Part shown: positions 51,630-59,677 of the stretch, piece after piece
Layout of the letters: each line of letters opens with the position of its first letter
How positions within the stretch are numbered: position 1 is the first letter of the stretch
From: Gallintestinimicrobium propionicum
Lineage (GTDB): Bacteria; Bacillota; Clostridia; Lachnospirales; Lachnospiraceae
Length of the DNA stretch: 64,000 nucleotides
Reading direction: 5' to 3'
Assembly (NCBI RefSeq): GCF_025567525.1
Contig: NZ_JAOQJY010000003.1
Coordinates: 62,001 to 126,000, forward strand
The notes under the pieces: generated by a model
Database searches by the model: none
What the model was told of the DNA's origin: nothing
Seen by the model: only the letters and a program-made list of their open reading frames with translations
Translations under genes and position numbers: made by a program

Positions 51630-52848
51630 TGATCCACTCCTTATCCGTAAAAATCCAGGTCTTATAGGGAAGCACGCGCATCCCGCTTCCGGATGCCGTT
51701 TTTAAAAACCACAAAAAATACCCCAGACATACGATCCCCACAAGTGCTGTTAAAATATTTTTCCGCTTCCGGTTCTCCACGCAGCCAAGCAGTCCCGGAA
51801 TGAGCAGCAGCTGCGGCGTAATCATATAATAGGACATTCTCGATACCAGCGGCAAAAACGAACCGCAGGTATAAAACAGCAGTCCGAAAAAATTTAATTT
51901 CAGGCAGAAACGGTTCTGCTCCTTTTCCATTCCACACCTGCCAACCACTGCCGCCAGCATAAAAACGAGCACGCACCGGAGGATTCCGGACGCATTCGCT
52001 TTCAGACCGATATCCTGTGACAGATATACGGTGTCCCTGTATGTAGGATACCACGTCAGCGCCAGATTTAAAAGCGGACGCTGGAAAACAAAACCGATCC
52101 CTCCGATCACAGTCAGCGCCGGCGCAATCCATTTTTCCCACGGAAGCACAGCCAACAAATACAACGGAAACACCATCAGAACAGATTTATGAAACAGCGC
52201 CGCAATGCCAATCCAGATCACGAAACAGCCATACTGCCTGCGCAGTACAAACCGGATTCCATACAGTGCTGCGGCAAGTGCCAGATAATAACGCACCGTC
52301 GTAAATGTCCGAAAATATACGCCCAGCAGCATGAACATCGCGAAGCTCTGCCAGAAGCAGTCACTCTGTCCGTACAGCGCCTTTAAAAACAAAAAAGCTG
52401 TAACCGCGCCGAATACCGCGAATACCAGCAGATAATTTTCATACCCGGAAAGTGTATAAATCAACCATACCACGAAATTGAATCCGGCTTCCGTCACCAC
52501 ATACGCCTGATCGGTTCCCGCCCAGATTTCGTGGAAATTCTCGACATATTTGCCGTAATCGTTACCGACCTCCAGACGCAGCGCACTCACGAGCGCCAGA
52601 ATCAGGAAAATAGCAGTTAGGCACACGATGTCGAAGGCGCGACGTCGGGAAACGCCCGCCGGAAACGAGCCGCCGCCGGATGATGGGATGCCGCAGGCAC
52701 ACCTGCCATTCCCGGATGCCGCACTCTCGGCGGCTTGTCCAGCGCACCGCACTACACCGCCTGCCTCTTGCCCCGTGCGCGTCCAGACCGCGTCCATCAG
52801 CCCCGCGAGCGCAATCGTAACCGCTGTAATCAGAAAATAAAATACCAT
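51610..52848 (-). CDS. EpsG/Wzy-like polysaccharide polymerase
   Basis: A 412-residue membrane protein with about ten helices. LRLEVGNDYGKYVENF near residue 95 is the EpsG family signature, and FHKSVLMVFPLYLLAVLP is conserved in these polymerases. It should polymerise lipid-linked repeat units at the outer face of the membrane. Residues 25-65 form a Gly/Ala/Cys-rich insert between helix 1 and the next (GQAAESAASGNGRCACG), absent from typical family members. GGGAGGAC precedes the ATG, which touches the previous stop codon. Confidence 0.82.
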   Translation of the reverse strand: MVFYFLITAVTIALAGLMDAVWTRTGQEAGGVVRCAGQAAESAASGNGRCACGIPSSGGGSFPAGVSRRRAFDIVCLTAIFLILALVSALRLEVGNDYGKYVENFHEIWAGTDQAYVVTEAGFNFVVWLIYTLSGYENYLLVFAVFGAVTAFLFLKALYGQSDCFWQSFAMFMLLGVYFRTFTTVRYYLALAAALYGIRFVLRRQYGCFVIWIGIAALFHKSVLMVFPLYLLAVLPWEKWIAPALTVIGGIGFVFQRPLLNLALTWYPTYRDTVYLSQDIGLKANASGILRCVLVFMLAAVVGRCGMEKEQNRFCLKLNFFGLLFYTCGSFLPLVSRMSYYMITPQLLLIPGLLGCVENRKRKNILTALVGIVCLGYFLWFLKTASGSGMRVLPYKTWIFTDKEWINGADFF

Positions 52849-53649
52849 TTACAGTCCTCCCTTTGCGTCGCGGATTCCGGACAGAAGCGCTTTTTTCGCC
52901 TCATCAAAGGTCAGCCCCTCCGGGCAGCTCTCAGAATTCATATTGGATTTATTTTTCAGCAGGAACCGAAATCCCATCACCGCCGCCAGCTTTCCGTACA
53001 GCACATGATACAAAACGCCCCTGTCGTGAAAAAATTTGCGGTCAAAGCCGAAAAACCATGTTGACGGTCTGGGCTGTTCTTCTCCGATTTCGACCGGAAT
53101 ACTGTAGACTTTCAGCCCGGCTTTCAGGCAGTCGTGGATAAACAAGCTGTCCTCTCCGTTTGCATATTTCGCGCCGCCTCCGAACAACAACGAATAGGTC
53201 AGATTCTTTTCGTGCATCTTCGCCGTGCGCAGCGCAAAGCTGTATGCCGGATAACGACCGCAGTTATACCACCTCACCCGCTTATAAAACGAATTCCAGT
53301 AGGTAAAGCGGCTCTCCTGCACGCGCACATTGAATAACAGCATGTCCGCCTCCGGATGCTGCTCAAACCCTTCGATAATCCGCTCAACTGCACCGTCGTC
53401 ATAAACGATATCTTCATCAGAAAAGAGGCACAGGTCGGCGTCCGCACGCAGAAGCGCGTTGTTGCGCGACAGCCCGACCCCCCGCTCCGCCAGATGATAG
53501 CAGCGGATCCGATGACCGTCCTGCGTCCATTCCTCGTAACGGTTTTCGTTACACTGATTGATGAGAATTGCATCCGCCTGCAGATTCATTTTCTCTGCCA
53601 GCGACTTGACCTCCTGATTCAGGGAGGAAACCAGAATCTGCAGTTTCAT
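52849..53649 (-). CDS. GT2-like glycosyltransferase
   Basis: A 266-residue GT-A fold protein. It opens LQILVSSLNQEVKSLAEKMNLQ and has LFSDEDIVYDDGAVERII, with a DED in place of DxD, and FGGGAKYANGEDSLFIHDCL. This pattern occurs in glycosyltransferases of O-antigen and EPS loci. Start at 53649 for AAGGAGATGG. Upstream it is separated from the Wzz-like gene by composite element E, which may interrupt transcription of the second half of the operon. Confidence 0.82.
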   Translation of the reverse strand: MKLQILVSSLNQEVKSLAEKMNLQADAILINQCNENRYEEWTQDGHRIRCYHLAERGVGLSRNNALLRADADLCLFSDEDIVYDDGAVERIIEGFEQHPEADMLLFNVRVQESRFTYWNSFYKRVRWYNCGRYPAYSFALRTAKMHEKNLTYSLLFGGGAKYANGEDSLFIHDCLKAGLKVYSIPVEIGEEQPRPSTWFFGFDRKFFHDRGVLYHVLYGKLAAVMGFRFLLKNKSNMNSESCPEGLTFDEAKKALLSGIRDAKGGL

Positions 53650-53681
53650 GAGCCATCTCCTTTGTTTCTTGTAATCGTGCG

Positions 53682-53880
53682 CCAGTTCACCCGCGCCATT
53701 CGCAATACAATAGAATGCACGCTCCGCGGACATTCTATTGTCATGAATCGCATCTTCGATGCTTTCCGCTGTTTCGCAGCTCCTTTTTGCTCATAAAATG
53801 GGCGCTCCCTTCGTAGCAGTCTGTAGGCAAATTCTCATGCGAGCATGGAATCTGCCTACAGGCTGCCACGAGTGAACTGG
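53682..53880 (-). repeat. Composite palindromic element, full copy E with nested hairpin
   Basis: Outer arms CCAGTTCAC (53682-53690) and GTGAACTGG (53872-53880). In reverse orientation to copies A and C. The long stem is 53812-53834 with 53848-53870 (20 standard pairs and two wobbles of 23). Compared with copy C it has an extra 40-odd bases, which are exactly a copy of the short hairpin repeat (53707-53747), placed between the GCATC hairpin and the GCGAATGG segment. Ends four bases from the stop codon of the Wzz-like gene. Confidence 0.88.
53707..53747 (-). repeat. Short hairpin repeat, copy h5 (nested in E)
   Basis: ACAATAGAATGC (53707-53718) and ACATTCTATTGT (53730-53741), then CATGAA. One arm base no longer pairs. 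Confidence 0.85.
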
Positions 53881-53884
53881 CAGC

Positions 53885-54865
53885 CTACATTCTGTAGTAA
53901 GCGTGCAAAAACCGTGCATCCGCGTCCGTGAGGATCACGCCCACAACCGAGATCTCCCGCTGAGCAAGCAGATCGAGGGCAAGTCCGAGTTTTTTAATAC
54001 AGGGTGTGTTCCAGCGAACCAAAAGAATAAGCGGAATTTTTCCTTCTTCTCCAAGCCCCATCGTCCCGGAAAGCACCGTGTCCAGCGAAATTTCCTGAAA
54101 AGCGGTCTGAGACGCTTTGGCTCTCAGCTGCGCATCCAGAAGCGCGCCGAACTGTTCATCGGGCTTTGCTGTTCGGTAGCCAAGAACCGGGATTGCGCAG
54201 CGTTTTTCCACGTCTGAGCTGAGTAAAACAGAATCGTCCAGAACATACCAGACTGCCACGCCCAGGATTCCGGCAAGCAGTCCGAGCACCAGACCGAGTG
54301 CCGCCGCATTTTTCACTTTATTTTCCGGAAGCACCGCCTGTGCAGAAACGGTTTTCCATACTTCAATTGCCGTCAGACCGCGTCCCTGCATCGTCTGTCC
54401 AAATGCCGTCATTGCGCGGTTATAGGCCGCCGCAATCCGGTCGGAAAGCACTGCGTCCCCTGTCGTAAAGTATGCCGTCAGAAATTCCGGGTCAGACGCA
54501 ATTTCCGTGCTGATCGAAGCCTCTATCACGGACCGTTCCACATCCGGCAGCTGCAAAAGCACCGTATCCATCACGCGGTCGGAGCGCATCATATCCCCCC
54601 AGGTATAGGCGTTATATTCGTTGATAAATTCTTTTAAAACCTCGTCGTCCTCGTCGATGTCATAGACGATCGAATATAAAACCTCCGACCGATACTGCTT
54701 CGGCCCCATCGTCAGCTGCCGCACACCAAGATAAATCCCCGCAGCAAAAACAGCGCCAGCCAAAGCTGCCGCCAGACAGATCCATATTTTATGAATACAA
54801 CAGAGGGCAAAGCGTTTTTCGTCCATGCCCTCTTTCCAAAATGCTTCATCTCTTTTCAGAGGCAT
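53885..54865 (-). CDS. Wzz/YveK-like chain length protein with degenerate kinase tail
   Basis: A 326-residue membrane protein: helix 1 (about residues 24-46), an outside domain with YRSEVLYSIVYDIDEDDE, and helix 2 (about 190-210, LGLVLGLLAGILGVAVWYVL) followed by the usual SSDVEKRCAIPVLGYR. The last 100 residues resemble the end of a BY-kinase/MinD-like fold (IPLILLVRWNTP, ISVVGVILTDADARFLHAYY) but no Walker A is present. It should set polymer length. The start at 54865 overlaps the previous stop codon (TAATG) and has GGAGGAAG. Confidence 0.8.
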   Translation of the reverse strand: MPLKRDEAFWKEGMDEKRFALCCIHKIWICLAAALAGAVFAAGIYLGVRQLTMGPKQYRSEVLYSIVYDIDEDDEVLKEFINEYNAYTWGDMMRSDRVMDTVLLQLPDVERSVIEASISTEIASDPEFLTAYFTTGDAVLSDRIAAAYNRAMTAFGQTMQGRGLTAIEVWKTVSAQAVLPENKVKNAAALGLVLGLLAGILGVAVWYVLDDSVLLSSDVEKRCAIPVLGYRTAKPDEQFGALLDAQLRAKASQTAFQEISLDTVLSGTMGLGEEGKIPLILLVRWNTPCIKKLGLALDLLAQREISVVGVILTDADARFLHAYYRM

Positions 54866-56259
54866 TATTTTTCTTCCTCCTGCACCTGTTTTTTCATGGC
54901 GGTTACCTGCTTCTCGTCCACGCCCTCCGTGCTGTCGGGCGTAAACAGGATTTTCAATGTCAGAAGCATCAGCTTCAAATCCAGCCATACGGAATAATTC
55001 TCAATATAAAACAGATCCAGCTTCAGCTTGTCATAGGGCGTTGTATTGTACTTTCCGTATACCTGCGCATATCCCGCAAGCCCGGCCTTCACTCTGGTAC
55101 GGTATGCGAACTCCGGCATTTCTTCCATATATTCGCGGATGATCTGCGGCCGCTCCGGTCTGGGACCGATAAAGGACATCTCGCCCTTTAAAATGTTGAA
55201 CAGCTGCGGCAGCTCGTCGATACGAACCGCACGGATAAATTTGCCGACCGGCGTAATCCGGGAATCGTTTTTGGCGGCAAGCCGCGCCACACCGTCCTTT
55301 TCTGCATCCACGCGCATACTGCGGAATTTCAGGATATAAAATTCTTTCGCATCCTTCGTGCAGCGGACCTGCTTGTACAGCACAGGACCTTTATCATACA
55401 GCTTGATCACCACCGCCGTAATCAGCATGATCGGCGATGTCACAACAATCAGGATCAGCGAACATACTGTATCGATAAACCGTTTTGCAATTCTCTGTTC
55501 TACATTCAGCGCATATTCCCTTGTCAGCAGAATCGGCGTATCAAACAGGTGCAGCTGCTCACTTCCCTTTACCAGCACATCCGGAATCTTCGGCATCATA
55601 TAAACGCGGATTGAATGGCTGTAGCAATATTTGAGCAGCACGTTTCTGTCCATCGTATGAATATCCCAGAGAACGACCGCATCATATTTTCCGACCTCGC
55701 GGATCACCGCATCGTATCCCTCTTTGATGTTCATGCACTTTGCAACATGATATTTATCCTTCCGTCCTGCAAATTTCCCAAGGATATCCTCTACCGGGCG
55801 CTCACCGTGCACCAAAAGCAGCTCCCGCGGAGGAAACGCGCGACGGTAAATCAGATTACACAGCCAGCCCCACAGCCCTGCAAACACCAGCTGATACAGC
55901 ATCATCGACACCATATGCCCCCCGCCGATGATAAACCAGCCATACATCAGGGACAGCTGCGCATAGCTGATTACATTGACGCACAGAAGAGAAAACAGCT
56001 GAGACAGGAAAATATCCAGCGGTTTCAGATAGCCGATTTTGAGTGCTCCATAAGTATTGGAAAAGAAAAAGAGCAACATGAAATACAGAGCAACAATCAG
56101 CAAATGACCGTTTACATTAAAACGGTTATGTGTTTTCCATGCAATATGATGATAATAATAGGCGAACCAGTCGTGCGCATAAAAAGCAGTCAGCACGCAC
56201 AGTCCAATCAGCCCAAGCGCCAGAATAATCAGCCGCTTGACAGAATCGTTTTTCTTCAT
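54865..56259 (-). CDS. Undecaprenyl-phosphate sugar phosphotransferase (WcaJ/CpsE type)
   Basis: A 464-residue polyisoprenyl-phosphate hexose-1-phosphate transferase that starts assembly of the repeat unit. Four or five N-terminal helices and a CoA-binding-like domain (ERPVEDILGKF) precede the catalytic domain (about 275-464): KRFIDTVCSLILIVV, LYKQVRCTKDAKEFYILKFRSM, DELPQLFNILKGEMSFIGPRPERP and the final GLAGYAQVYG and KLDLFYIENYSVWLDL. Start at 56259 for GGGAGAAC. Sits directly upstream of the Wzz-like gene. Confidence 0.92.
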   Translation of the reverse strand: MKKNDSVKRLIILALGLIGLCVLTAFYAHDWFAYYYHHIAWKTHNRFNVNGHLLIVALYFMLLFFFSNTYGALKIGYLKPLDIFLSQLFSLLCVNVISYAQLSLMYGWFIIGGGHMVSMMLYQLVFAGLWGWLCNLIYRRAFPPRELLLVHGERPVEDILGKFAGRKDKYHVAKCMNIKEGYDAVIREVGKYDAVVLWDIHTMDRNVLLKYCYSHSIRVYMMPKIPDVLVKGSEQLHLFDTPILLTREYALNVEQRIAKRFIDTVCSLILIVVTSPIMLITAVVIKLYDKGPVLYKQVRCTKDAKEFYILKFRSMRVDAEKDGVARLAAKNDSRITPVGKFIRAVRIDELPQLFNILKGEMSFIGPRPERPQIIREYMEEMPEFAYRTRVKAGLAGYAQVYGKYNTTPYDKLKLDLFYIENYSVWLDLKLMLLTLKILFTPDSTEGVDEKQVTAMKKQVQEEEK

Positions 56260-56273
56260 CTTCCGTTCTCCCG

Positions 56274-57035
56274 CTATATTCTTCTCCACACAGCGCGCAC
56301 CGCCCACATACAAAAACATGCTGCGCTTGCGATCACCGACATTTTTTCCTGTTTCCGGTAAAGTCCCCAGATTCTTGTAATCGCCCGGAACTTGTTCGAG
56401 GAAAGGGATTTTTCCGGTCTTCTGTAGATCACCAGATTTTCCTTTAACCCGTAAGCGACGTGTCCGTTTCTTAAAATCTGCCACCACATCGCCGTGTCCT
56501 CGCTCGGCACGTCCGGCATCTGCAAAAGCGCCTTGTCAATTTTTTCCCGGTCAAACAGCACCGTGCTTGTAAAAATGACCGTCCGGCTGAGCGCTTTCTG
56601 ATAAGTCAGCTGATCGGGAACCCGCACGATTTTGCCGGTTCCGACCGCATGCTCGTCTCCAAATTCATACGAGCAAAATACAAAGGCTGCGTCTTTTTCC
56701 CGCAAAAAAGCCATTTCTCGTTCCAGCTTGTCCACCCGCCAGATATCGTCCGCATCCATAAATGCGAGATAACGTCCATTTGCATGTGCTGTCCCGAAAT
56801 TTCTTGCATTTGCCGCGCCCTTTATCCCGTCCATCTGGGAAAGAAGCCGAATTCGCGCGTCTTTTCTGCAGATTTCTGACACAAGACCTGCGCTCCCGTC
56901 CGTAGAATGATCGTCTACCACCAGCAGCTCCCAGTCCGTCCATGTCTGGCGGCGAACCGATTCCAGCGCTTCCTCCAGATACGCCTGGGCGTTAAAAACC
57001 GGCATCACAATGCTGATCAGGTTCTCATAATTCAT
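56274..57035 (-). CDS. GT2 family glycosyltransferase
   Basis: A 253-residue GT-A enzyme: LISIVMPVFNAQAYLEEALESV, VVDDHSTDGSAGL, LAFMDADDIWRVDKLE (DxD region) and FTSTVLFDREKI. Similar to enzymes such as TeIV-type and EpsE-like transferases of surface polymer loci. Its ATG overlaps the stop codon of the CsbB-like gene (TAATG) and AAAGGAAG is the binding site. A longer open frame upstream is not used. Confidence 0.88.
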   Translation of the reverse strand: MNYENLISIVMPVFNAQAYLEEALESVRRQTWTDWELLVVDDHSTDGSAGLVSEICRKDARIRLLSQMDGIKGAANARNFGTAHANGRYLAFMDADDIWRVDKLEREMAFLREKDAAFVFCSYEFGDEHAVGTGKIVRVPDQLTYQKALSRTVIFTSTVLFDREKIDKALLQMPDVPSEDTAMWWQILRNGHVAYGLKENLVIYRRPEKSLSSNKFRAITRIWGLYRKQEKMSVIASAACFCMWAVRAVWRRI

Positions 57036-57961
57036 TACAGTTCTTCCTTTACCAGATAAATCGGACGCTTTTTCACTTCCAGATAGGTCTTGGACAGATA
57101 CTGTCCCACGATTCCCAGGCAGAAAAGCTGCACGCCGGAAACCAACAGAATAATACATACCATCGACGGCCAGCCGGGCGTCGGATCATGGTAAATCAGG
57201 TTTTTGATAATCAGGGCAATGATCGCCACAAATGCTATAATGCAGAACACAACGCCCATGATAGACGAAATTGCCAGCGGCACTGTTGAAAATGCGGTAA
57301 TTCCATCCAGCGAATACAAAAACAGCTTCCAGAAGCTCCATTTTGTCTCGCCGTGGGTGCGTTCCACGTTTTCATACTCCAGCCACTTCGTCTCATAGCC
57401 GACCCAGCCGAAAATTCCTTTCGTAAAACGGTTATATTCGCACATCGAAAGAATCGAATCCACAACCTGTCTCGTCATCAGGCGATAGTCGCGTGCGCCG
57501 TCCACGATCTCCGTTTTGGAAATTTTATTCATGATGCGGTAAAACATCCTTGCAAAAAACGACCGGATCGGAGGTTCGCCTTTTCGGGTCACACGTCTTG
57601 TCGCCACACTGTCGTAGCCCTGCTTAATATAGGAAAACATCTCCGGTAAAAGGGACGGAGGATCCTGCAGATCAGCGTCCATCATCACGACATAGTCCCC
57701 CTTTGCTTTCTGGAAGCCCGCATAAATTCCTGCTTCCTTGCCAAAGTTGCGGGAAAAGGACACCAAATGCACCCGTTCATCCTTTTCGTGAAGCTTCCGA
57801 ACCTCCGCTGCGGTATTGTCCTTGGAACCATCATCAATATAAATAATTTCCAGCTCCAGTTTTTCCTGCTCCAAAAAAGCGGAATTTTTCATCATTTCCT
57901 CATAAAAAATCGGAACGTTTTCCTCTTCATTATAGCAAGGTACGATTACGCTCAGTAACAT
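57035..57961 (-). CDS. CsbB/GtrB-like polyprenyl-phosphate glycosyltransferase
   Basis: A 308-residue membrane GT2 enzyme. LSVIVPCYNEEENVPIFYEE, YIDDGSKDNTA, VVMMDADLQDPPSLLPEM and the two C-terminal membrane helices (about 235-290) are the hallmark of GtrB/CsbB/DPM1-type enzymes that load a sugar onto undecaprenyl phosphate. The lipid-linked sugar is then used by GT-C enzymes such as YfhO (21218-24001 here). The start at 57961 overlaps the Spo0A-like gene by 32 bases and follows AGGAGAG. Confidence 0.9.
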   Translation of the reverse strand: MLLSVIVPCYNEEENVPIFYEEMMKNSAFLEQEKLELEIIYIDDGSKDNTAAEVRKLHEKDERVHLVSFSRNFGKEAGIYAGFQKAKGDYVVMMDADLQDPPSLLPEMFSYIKQGYDSVATRRVTRKGEPPIRSFFARMFYRIMNKISKTEIVDGARDYRLMTRQVVDSILSMCEYNRFTKGIFGWVGYETKWLEYENVERTHGETKWSFWKLFLYSLDGITAFSTVPLAISSIMGVVFCIIAFVAIIALIIKNLIYHDPTPGWPSMVCIILLVSGVQLFCLGIVGQYLSKTYLEVKKRPIYLVKEEL

Positions 57962-58343
57962 GTTTCTCTCCTGTAGTTGCGTCCATTCTTATCTTGTCCG
58001 CAATTCTCGCTATGTATTCGCTGTTTGTCGGCCTCGGCGCGCCCGTCTCCCGGCTGAACCCGAACAAATCCTCAAACACCTCCGGATTGCCCCGTTCCCA
58101 GGACACCTCCACCGCGTTTCGGATCGCGCGTTCCACCCGCTGAAGCGTTGTTTTGTAACGCCTTGCGATCACCGGATATAACAGCTTCGTCACGCTGCCA
58201 ACCAGTTCCATATCCGAGACAGCCAGCAAAACCGCCTCCCTCAGATAATAATATCCCCTCAAATGCGCCGGAATCCCAAGTTCCAGCATAAACGCCGATA
58301 TCTCCCGCTCCGTTTCGAGTGTTTCTTTCCATTCTGCAGCCAT
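57930..58343 (-). CDS. Stand-alone Spo0A C-terminal DNA-binding domain protein
   Basis: A 137-residue protein consisting almost only of the Spo0A effector domain: ELGIPAHLRGYYYLREAVLL, a central LVGSVTKLLYPVIARRYKTT, the recognition helix with RVERAIRNAVEVSWERGN, and PTNSEYIARIADKIRM. The core RVERAIR is the same as in Spo0A, so binding to 0A-like boxes is likely. The phosphoreceiver domain is absent; the first 15 residues are an acidic leader. The start at 58343 follows AGAGGAGG. It precedes and overlaps the CsbB-like gene, so it probably regulates the polysaccharide locus. Confidence 0.85.
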   Translation of the reverse strand: MAAEWKETLETEREISAFMLELGIPAHLRGYYYLREAVLLAVSDMELVGSVTKLLYPVIARRYKTTLQRVERAIRNAVEVSWERGNPEVFEDLFGFSRETGAPRPTNSEYIARIADKIRMDATTGEKHVTERNRTLL

Positions 58344-58378
58344 TTCTGATTCCTCCTCTGAGTCTTTTTTCCGCACCA

Positions 58379-58451
58379 ACAGTGTGACCGCACTGTGAAC
58401 ATTCTGCCGCTGCTTTCTACTTTATTCTAACACTCAGATTTTGGAAACCAA
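58379..58451 (-). promoter_or_regulatory. Promoter and palindrome before the Spo0A-like gene
   Basis: On the minus strand TTGGTT (58451-58446), 16 bases, TAGAAT (58429-58424). In the leader ACAGTG (58379-58384) and CACTGT (58391-58396) form an inverted repeat with a 6-base spacer, a possible operator. Confidence 0.5.
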
Positions 58452-58489
58452 ACGGAAAACGGTCGTGATATTTCGCGTTTTTTCGCCGT

Positions 58490-59557
58490 TTAAAGCCGTT
58501 CCGTCCTGCCTTCTTTTTCCAGCGTCTCAACGACTTCCTTGACGCGCTGTGCCTGATCGACAGGGCAGACCAGAATCGAATCCCTGCCCTCTACGATGAC
58601 CAGGTTTTCAACGCCGACTGCGGCGATCAGTTTTTTACCACCGTATACAACGCAGTTTTTCGCATCCAGAAGCAGCGTATCGCCGGAGCTGATGTTACCG
58701 GCAGCATCCCGGGTGCGCACTGCATCCAGCGTATCCCAGCTGCCAACGTCATTCCAGCCGAAATCTCCTTCCAGCATCAGAACACCCTTTGCGCGCTCCA
58801 TAATGCCGTAATCCACGGAAATCTTCGGGATGGTCGGATAAACCTCATGCAGAACCTCCTGCTCTTTTTCTGTGCCGAGCGCTGCCCCGATCTGTTTCAG
58901 ACAGGCGTACACATCCGGCAGAAGTTCTTCGAAATAGTGAAGAATCGTGGAGGCTTTCCAGACAAACATGCCGCTGTTCCACGCGTAACTGCCGGATGCC
59001 AGATAGCTTTTCGCCGTTTCCAAATCCGGTTTTTCCACAAATTCTTCTACCTTGCGCCATACTTTTCCAGTCTCTTCCACGCTGCGGATATAACCATAGC
59101 CGGTCGAGGGAAACGTCGGATGAATCCCGATCGTCACAAGTGCGTCCGTCTCTTCCACTGCACGAACTGCTTCCTTCATCACGCGGATGTATTCCGCCTC
59201 ATCGCGAATATAAGCGTCCGCCGCAAAAATGCACATCACGCCGTCACCGTATTTATGCAGAATTTCCATCGCCGCATAACCGATACACGCTGCTGTATTG
59301 CGCGCCGCAGGCTCTGCCAGAATATGATCTGCCGCAATTCTGCCTGCTGTGCGCTCCTTCATCATCTTTGCCTGTGTCTCATTGGTCACAATAAAAATGT
59401 CCTTCTGATCCATCAGGTCATGCTGTCTGTCGATCGTCTCGTTAACCAGAATATCTTTGCCGGACAGGTTTAAAAACTGTTTCGGCTCTGCCTTTGTACT
59501 CAGCGGCCAGAAACGGGTTCCGCCCCCGCCTGCCATAATTACGCCATAGGTTTTCAT
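58490..59557 (-). CDS. manC: Mannose-1-phosphate guanylyltransferase
   Basis: A 355-residue GDP-mannose pyrophosphorylase without the isomerase domain found in longer ManC proteins. The nucleotide loop is IMAGGGGTRFWPLSTKAEPKQF, IFAADAYI is the metal region, and FVEKPDLETAKSYL and GDFGWNDVGSWDTL are typical. It provides GDP-mannose for the polysaccharide, so mannose or a derivative such as fucose or rhamnose is a likely component. RBS AAAGGAAAT. Separate from the following Spo0A-like gene by 146 bases that hold a promoter. Confidence 0.92.
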   Translation of the reverse strand: MKTYGVIMAGGGGTRFWPLSTKAEPKQFLNLSGKDILVNETIDRQHDLMDQKDIFIVTNETQAKMMKERTAGRIAADHILAEPAARNTAACIGYAAMEILHKYGDGVMCIFAADAYIRDEAEYIRVMKEAVRAVEETDALVTIGIHPTFPSTGYGYIRSVEETGKVWRKVEEFVEKPDLETAKSYLASGSYAWNSGMFVWKASTILHYFEELLPDVYACLKQIGAALGTEKEQEVLHEVYPTIPKISVDYGIMERAKGVLMLEGDFGWNDVGSWDTLDAVRTRDAAGNISSGDTLLLDAKNCVVYGGKKLIAAVGVENLVIVEGRDSILVCPVDQAQRVKEVVETLEKEGRTERL

Positions 59558-59621
59558 GTTGTATTTCCTTTCTGAAATGCTGCGCTTCCGTCAGCCCATT
59601 CCATGCATTTTTACAAATCCT

Positions 59622-59677
59622 TTTCGGCTTTTTCCGGATCGCTTCTATTTTGCCGGATCATTTCGGCTTTTTCCGGA
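59622..59677. repeat. Short direct repeat across the 3' end of the membrane protein gene
   Basis: TTTCGGCTTTTTCCGGA occurs at 59622-59638 and 59661-59677 (39-base period). The second lies over the last codons and stop of the gene ending at 59658, so the C-terminal coding tail is echoed in the 3' flank. Confidence 0.8.
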
